Positions 6,863 through 10,696 of a DNA stretch of 10,696 bases are shown piece by piece. Numbering within the stretch: position 1 is the stretch's first letter; each line of letters opens with the position of its first letter. The translations under genes were made by a program, and so were the position numbers. The notes beneath the pieces are model-generated. The model was not told the DNA's origin. It searched no databases and was given only the letters and a program-made list of their open reading frames with translations. Location of the stretch: assembly GCA_011390035.1 (NCBI GenBank), contig JAABTE010000068.1:1-10696 (forward strand). Reading direction: 5' to 3'. This stretch comes from Desulfobacteraceae bacterium (GTDB lineage Bacteria; Desulfobacterota; Desulfobacteria; Desulfobacterales; JAABSP01).

Positions 6863-6976
6863 ATGAGAAACCACATGCGACATCGAAACGATAACAACAG
6901 GCGCCGCGCCGGCATCCACATAAAAACCGGCATCCACGTAAAAACCGGTCTGAAGGCGGGCGGGATCCCAATATGA
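6863..6976 (+). CDS. Possible 37-residue leader ORF overlapping the isomerase start
   Basis: An ATG at 6863 opens a 37-codon frame that ends at a TGA (6974-6976) overlapping the next gene's ATG at 6973, a coupling arrangement (ATGA). The peptide is strongly basic: it starts MRNHMRHRNDNNRRR and then contains GIHIKT/GIHVKT repeats. Against it, AGGA (6859-6862) touches the ATG directly, which is too close for a normal ribosome site. The inner ATG at 6875 has only a weak GAGA upstream. It resembles no family I know. It may be untranslated leader that happens to be open. Confidence 0.25.
   Translation: MRNHMRHRNDNNRRRAGIHIKTGIHVKTGLKAGGIPI
6911..6946 (+). repeat. 18-bp tandem repeat in the isomerase leader
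   Basis: The units 6911-6928 and 6929-6946 (GGCATCCACATAAAAACC and the same with GTA for ATA) differ by one base. In the possible leader ORF the change is conservative, Ile to Val (GIHIKT, GIHVKT). Confidence 0.8.
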
Positions 6977-7947
6977 CCGGAACGACATCCGGATCAAACC
7001 TGATCATTCGCATCGTCCTGGCGCTGGCGGCCCTGGCCGTCACCGGCTGGCTGATTTACTATTACAAACCCGCCCCCGCCGGGCCGGACCCGGATCTCAT
7101 CGCCAACGTGGGCCCGCGAGAGATCCGGGCCGAGGGCTTTCGCCGGGAGGCGGTCCGGCGCGGCGGCATTCGGCGGGAGGGCCTGGATCGGCAAGCCCTG
7201 CTGGAAGAGATGATCAGTTACGAGGTCCAGCTCGCAAAGGCCCTGGATGACGGGCTGGACAAGGACCCGGAAGTGGTCCGGGCCTATCATAACCTGCTGG
7301 TGGGCAAGCTGCGCCAGGGGCTGCTTCAGCCCCGCATCGAAAGCGTGACCATCACCGACGAGATGGTGGCCGCCCATTACGAGGCCAATCCGGAAAAATA
7401 CACCCGGCCGGCCCGGGCCCGGGTCGCCCTTCTTTTCCTGGAAACCCATCCCGCCATGAGCGAGGAAAAGCGCCAGTCCGTCCGGGACCGGATGGCCGAG
7501 GCGCGGGAAAAGGCCCTGGCGGTTCCGCCGGAGGAGCGGGGTTTCGGCGCCCTGGCCATCTCCTGTTCGGAAGACCAGGCCAGCCGCTACAAGGGCGGCG
7601 ACATCGGCTGGCTGGCCGAGGGCCGCGCCTACCGGTGGCCCGACCCGGTGGTTTCCGCCGCCTTCGCCCTGCCCGAGCCCGGCGCGGTGAGCGATGTCAT
7701 CGAAACGGACAAGGGCCTTTACCTGGTCAAGCTGCTTGATCGCCGCCCCGCCGAGATCACCCCCCTGGAAAAGGTGGCAGCCCGCATCCGCCATAAAATG
7801 CTCCTTGAAAAACGAAAGGAGACGGAAGCGGCATTCCTGGCCGAAACGAGGTCGGCAACGCCCATCGAGGTGTTTGCGGAGGCGCTGGAGGCGGTGGAAC
7901 TGCCAGATGCCGGCGACTCCGGACAGAGGCCGCCCTCTCTGCCCTGA
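6973..7947 (+). CDS. Membrane-anchored parvulin-type peptidyl-prolyl cis-trans isomerase
   Basis: The 324-residue product has one N-terminal membrane segment (about 10-30, LIIRIVLALAALAVTGWLIYYY), with the bulk predicted on the periplasmic side. Residues about 60-140 are a charged helical chaperone-like region (LDRQALLEEMISYEVQLAKA, then VTITDEMVAAHYEANPEKYT), as in SurA/PpiC-type proteins. Residues about 147-255 form the PpiC rotamase domain: RARVALLFLE, the family block CSEDQASRYKGGDIGWL (about 198-214), then AFALPEPGAVSDVIETDKGLYLVKLLDRRPA. The family catalyses proline cis-trans isomerisation and helps fold exported proteins. The ATG at 6973 follows GGCGGGCGGG (6955-6964) at good spacing. 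The kinase gene follows after 22 bases, so they are probably one operon. Its clients are unknown; nearby lipoproteins are possible clients but sit in a separate transcription block. Confidence 0.87.
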   Translation: MTGTTSGSNLIIRIVLALAALAVTGWLIYYYKPAPAGPDPDLIANVGPREIRAEGFRREAVRRGGIRREGLDRQALLEEMISYEVQLAKALDDGLDKDPEVVRAYHNLLVGKLRQGLLQPRIESVTITDEMVAAHYEANPEKYTRPARARVALLFLETHPAMSEEKRQSVRDRMAEAREKALAVPPEERGFGALAISCSEDQASRYKGGDIGWLAEGRAYRWPDPVVSAAFALPEPGAVSDVIETDKGLYLVKLLDRRPAEITPLEKVAARIRHKMLLEKRKETEAAFLAETRSATPIEVFAEALEAVELPDAGDSGQRPPSLP

Positions 7948-7960
7948 GCCGAGAGGAAGC

Positions 7961-7964
7961 GAGG
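7961..7964 (+). promoter_or_regulatory. Ribosome binding site that decides the kinase start
   Basis: GAGG lies five bases before the ATG at 7970, with another GAGGA at 7952-7956. This supports 7970 over the in-frame ATG at 7694, which sits inside the isomerase gene and has no domain support for its extra 92 residues. Confidence 0.6.
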
Positions 7965-7969
7965 ATCAA

Positions 7970-10132
7970 ATGGAAACCGGCAAGGAGACCGCGCCCTCCG
8001 GGAGCGGACAGGATATCGCGGATGGCGGGCGGGATCTGCCGCGGCTTGAAATGGCCCTTTTGGAGATCCGCCAACGGGAGATCGAAACAAGGGGGCTGCT
8101 GGACGCGGCCCGGGCCATCATGGAATGCCATGATTTCACCTCCTCGGCCCGCCGGATTTTCGACGCCTGCCGGGAGGCCACCGGCGCCGTGTCCGGCTAT
8201 GTGGCCCTGTTGAGCGATACCGGCGAGGAAAACGATGTACTCTTCCTGGAGTCCGGCGGCCTGCCCTGCGACGTGGACCCGAACCTGCCCATGCCGGTGC
8301 GGGGCCTTCGGGCCATCGCCTACCACAAGGCCCGGGTGGTGTATGAAAACGATTTCATGAACAGCCACTGGGTCCGATTCATGCCGTCGGGGCACGTTGC
8401 GATGAAAAACGTGATGTTCGCCCCCCTGCGCGTACACGGGGCGGTGCTGGGGGTGATCGGGCTGGCCAACAAGCCGGGGGATTTCACGGCGGACGACGCC
8501 CGCATGGCGGACGCCTTCGGCGACATGGCGGCCATCGCCCTGCGGCGGGCAAGATCCGAAGAAGCCCTGGCCGCCTCGGAGCGCTCCCTGCGCGCCACCC
8601 TTGACAGCCTGTCGGCGCACATCGCCCTTCTGGACGAAAACGGCCGCATCCTGCTGGTGAACAAGGCATGGCGGGAATTCGCCGAGGAAAACGGCGGCAC
8701 CGCCGCAGCCGTTTCGGAGGGGACCAATTACTTCGCCCCCTGCGACAATGCCGCCGGGCCGGAGGCCCAAATGGCGGCCGACTTCGCCGCCGGCATCCGG
8801 TCCGTTATCTCCGGGGCGTCCGAATCCTTCAACATGGAATACCCGTGCAACAGCCCGGAGCAGGATCGGTGGTTCATCGGACGAGTAACACCCTTTGCCG
8901 GAGAGGGCGCCCGGCGAGTGGTGGCCTCCCACGAGGACCTGACAGAGCGCCAGCGCTCCGAAGCAGAGCGGGAACGGCTGCGGGATCAGTTGCTCCAGGC
9001 CCAGAAGATGGAGTCCGTGGGCCGGCTGGCCGGCGGCGTGGCCCATGATTTCAACAACATGCTCAACGTCATCATCGGCCATGCGGAAATGGCCATGGAT
9101 GATCTGCCCCCGGGCCACCCGATCCACGCCGGCCTTAACGAAATTTACAAGGCCGCCGAGCGCTCCGCCAACCTCACCCGCCAGCTTCTGGCCTTTGCCC
9201 GGAAACAGACCATCAAGCCCCAGGCCCTGGATCTGAACGAGACGGTGGCGGGCATGCTCAAGATGCTCCGGCGGCTCATCGGCGAGGATATCGACCTGGA
9301 CTGGCGGCCGGCGGCCGACTTGTGCCAGGTGAAGATGGACCCGTCCCAGATCGACCAGATTATGGCGAACCTGGCGGTCAACGCCAGGGACGCCATCGCC
9401 GGCGTTGGCCACCTGACCATCGAGACGGCCAACGTGGCACTGGACGAGGCATACTGCTCCCGCCGCGCCGGCTTCAAGCCCGGCGAGTTTGCGATGCTGG
9501 CGGTGAGCGACGACGGCCGGGGCATGGAAAAGAAGGTGCTATCCAACATCTTCGAGCCCTTCTTCACCACCAAGCCCGACGGCGCCGGCACCGGCCTGGG
9601 TCTTGCCACCATCTATGGCATCGTCAAGCAAAATAACGGATTCATCAACATCTACAGCGAGCCCGGCGCCGGCACCACCGTCAAGATCTACATTCCCCGT
9701 CACCTTTCGGACGATTCCGCGCCTCTGTCAATCCTGCCCGAGGGCCCCGGCCCCGAGGGCAGCGAAACCGTGCTGCTGGTGGAAGACGAGCCGGCCATCC
9801 TCAACCTGGTAGAGATGATGCTGTCCAGATTCGGCTACCGGGCGCTTGCCGCCGGCTCTCCGGCCGAGGCCCTCCGCCTGGCCGAAGCCCACGACGGCCC
9901 CATCCACCTGCTGATGACGGACGTGATCATGCCCGAGATGAACGGCCGGGACCTGGGGGATCGCCTGCTGGCGGCGTACCCGAAAATGAAGATTCTGTTC
10001 ATGTCCGGCTACACGGCCAATGTCATCGCCCATCGGGGGGTGCTGGACGAATCGGTCAATTTCATCCAGAAGCCCTTTTCCAGCCGAGCGCTGGCGGCGC
10101 GGGTGCGGGCGGCGCTGGATGAGGATGCGTGA
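7970..10132 (+). CDS. Soluble hybrid sensor histidine kinase (GAF-PAS-HisKA-HATPase-REC)
   Basis: The 720-residue protein has no membrane segment. A GAF domain (about 43-195) ends with MFAPLRVHGAVLGVIGLANK and DARMADAFGDMAAIALRRA. A PAS domain (about 205-325) follows, with the linker EDLTERQRSEAERERLRDQL. HisKA has the H-box GGVAHDFNNMLNVIIGHAE, with phospho-acceptor His359. The ATPase domain shows the N-box NLAVNARDAI (Asn471), the G1 box DDGRGM (514-519), FEPFFTTK and the TGLGLATIYGIVKQ lid. The C-terminal receiver (about 601-718) has VEDE (604-607), the acceptor Asp651 in MTDVIMPEMNG, Ser679 and Lys701. The enzyme should autophosphorylate at His359 and pass phosphate to Asp651. There is no output domain, so a further phosphotransfer partner or a phosphate-sink role is needed; none lies in the window. 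The signal is unknown and would be cytoplasmic, since GAF and PAS bind small ligands or cofactors. It is probably co-transcribed with the isomerase gene. Confidence 0.92.
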   Translation: METGKETAPSGSGQDIADGGRDLPRLEMALLEIRQREIETRGLLDAARAIMECHDFTSSARRIFDACREATGAVSGYVALLSDTGEENDVLFLESGGLPCDVDPNLPMPVRGLRAIAYHKARVVYENDFMNSHWVRFMPSGHVAMKNVMFAPLRVHGAVLGVIGLANKPGDFTADDARMADAFGDMAAIALRRARSEEALAASERSLRATLDSLSAHIALLDENGRILLVNKAWREFAEENGGTAAAVSEGTNYFAPCDNAAGPEAQMAADFAAGIRSVISGASESFNMEYPCNSPEQDRWFIGRVTPFAGEGARRVVASHEDLTERQRSEAERERLRDQLLQAQKMESVGRLAGGVAHDFNNMLNVIIGHAEMAMDDLPPGHPIHAGLNEIYKAAERSANLTRQLLAFARKQTIKPQALDLNETVAGMLKMLRRLIGEDIDLDWRPAADLCQVKMDPSQIDQIMANLAVNARDAIAGVGHLTIETANVALDEAYCSRRAGFKPGEFAMLAVSDDGRGMEKKVLSNIFEPFFTTKPDGAGTGLGLATIYGIVKQNNGFINIYSEPGAGTTVKIYIPRHLSDDSAPLSILPEGPGPEGSETVLLVEDEPAILNLVEMMLSRFGYRALAAGSPAEALRLAEAHDGPIHLLMTDVIMPEMNGRDLGDRLLAAYPKMKILFMSGYTANVIAHRGVLDESVNFIQKPFSSRALAARVRAALDEDA

Positions 10133-10150
10133 AAGAGGACAGAACCGCCA

Positions 10151-10179
10151 TTGATCCTGAAAAATTTTCTTATCATGAT
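10151..10179 (+). promoter_or_regulatory. Weak candidate sigma70 promoter before the receptor gene
   Basis: TTGATC (10151-10156) and CATGAT (10174-10179), 17 bp apart, each match the sigma70 consensus at four of six bases. They lie in an AT-rich part of the 81-base gap. A 10-bp perfect palindrome, TATCATGATA (10171-10180), covers the -10 box and could be a small operator. No terminator is visible between the kinase and this gene, so read-through is also possible. Confidence 0.3.
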
Positions 10180-10213
10180 AGATGTCATACACCCATAACC
10201 CTCGGAGGATGCC

Positions 10214-10696
10214 ATGAACGCGACCATCGGACAAAAAATGACGGCCATCGGCGTTTTCATCGTCATCGGCCTGACCATCCTGCAGGTCAACTCCTTTTAC
10301 ACCAACCGAATGATCCGGGCGGCGTCCGAGGCGGCGGAGCATCGCAATCATCAGCGGGAGATGCTGGGCAACATGAAGCAGGCCCAGTCGGACCTGATCC
10401 TGGCGACCATGGATTCCATTATCGATAAGGCCGCGGGCGAGATCAGCGCGGAGCGGATTGCCGTTATCAACGAGAACATAACCTTTTTGAGCGCTCACCT
10501 GGAAGAGCTTCGGCGCCTTGCGGACACGGAAGAGGAGGTCCGGATGGCCGAGGAAGTCGTCCGGATGGTGCCCATACTGGATGAGGCGATCCGGAAAAAT
10601 CTGCGGGAACTGATTGAGCGCGGGGCCGAGCGCACCTCTCACATCCAGGGAGCCTTCATCCGCATGGATGATGATATCGATCGGGTGGGGGGGCAG
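10214..10696 (+). CDS. N-terminal part of a membrane sensor, probably a methyl-accepting chemotaxis protein
   Basis: The frame is open from the ATG at 10214 to the window end, giving 161 residues with no stop. GGAGG (10204-10208) lies five bases upstream. The start MNATIGQKMTAIGVFIVIG is the usual opening of chemotaxis receptors and related sensors: a short basic n-region, then a membrane helix (about 10-26). The rest is charged and helical (AASEAAEHRNHQREML, LEELRRLADTEEEVRMAEEV), as expected for a periplasmic four-helix-bundle type sensor domain. The second membrane helix, HAMP and signalling domains would lie beyond the window, so a sensor kinase is not excluded. Confidence 0.7.
   Translation, partial: MNATIGQKMTAIGVFIVIGLTILQVNSFYTNRMIRAASEAAEHRNHQREMLGNMKQAQSDLILATMDSIIDKAAGEISAERIAVINENITFLSAHLEELRRLADTEEEVRMAEEVVRMVPILDEAIRKNLRELIERGAERTSHIQGAFIRMDDDIDRVGGQ

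Noticed and set aside
7694..7969. ATG at 7694 as the kinase start
   Set aside because: This part overlaps the isomerase gene out of frame and matches no domain. A good ribosome site precedes the ATG at 7970.
7757..9412. 551-codon open frame on the minus strand
   Set aside because: It is antisense to the kinase, whose motifs are all intact. Long antisense frames are common in GC-rich genes, and the translation shows no domain.

Overview
The window comes from a GC-rich bacterium. It carries six protein-coding genes, all on the + strand, and a seventh possible small one. The family mix points to a deltaproteobacterium (Desulfobacterota, perhaps Desulfobacterales): a TIGR02147-type regulator, large DxSDPxxP-repeat lipoproteins, a soluble GAF-PAS hybrid histidine kinase with a QKMESVGRLAGGVAHDFNN H-box, and the start of a probable chemotaxis receptor. 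That placement is inferred from family knowledge and not proven. I see no rRNA, tRNA, CRISPR array, insertion sequence or phage gene.

Left part (1-6740): a regulator-plus-lipoprotein locus. A TIGR02147/DUF4423 DNA-binding-type protein (124-972) overlaps by 4 bases (ATGA) a lipoprotein gene (969-3017) whose product looks like a diverged COG4880/PF09826 secreted beta-propeller. After 79 bases comes a second, much larger lipoprotein (3097-6681). It has an N-terminal module of its own, a textbook PF09826 propeller and a long C-terminal second propeller-like half. Both mature lipoproteins start with Cys-Asp and share a related motif shortly after the Cys (GTEVGNPES and GSNTGIPDS). A strong intrinsic terminator (6694-6740) closes this block.

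Right part (6740-10696): a signalling and envelope block. An AT-rich intergenic stretch holds a perfect TATAAT box and a leader with a possible 37-codon ORF, leading into a membrane-anchored parvulin-type peptidyl-prolyl isomerase (6973-7947). A soluble GAF-PAS-HisKA-HATPase-REC hybrid kinase follows 22 bases later (7970-10132). After an 81-base gap comes the 5' part of a gene for a membrane sensor, probably a methyl-accepting chemotaxis protein, which runs off the window end (10214 onward).

The clearest unexplained signals are the coupling of the TIGR02147 regulator to GTEVGNP-type lipoproteins, and a recurring pattern of short tandem repeats with units of 12, 12, 15 and 18 bp. Most of these repeats lie inside coding sequence and all keep frame: in a signal-peptide n-region, in a propeller loop, in a leader ORF and between the two lipoprotein genes.
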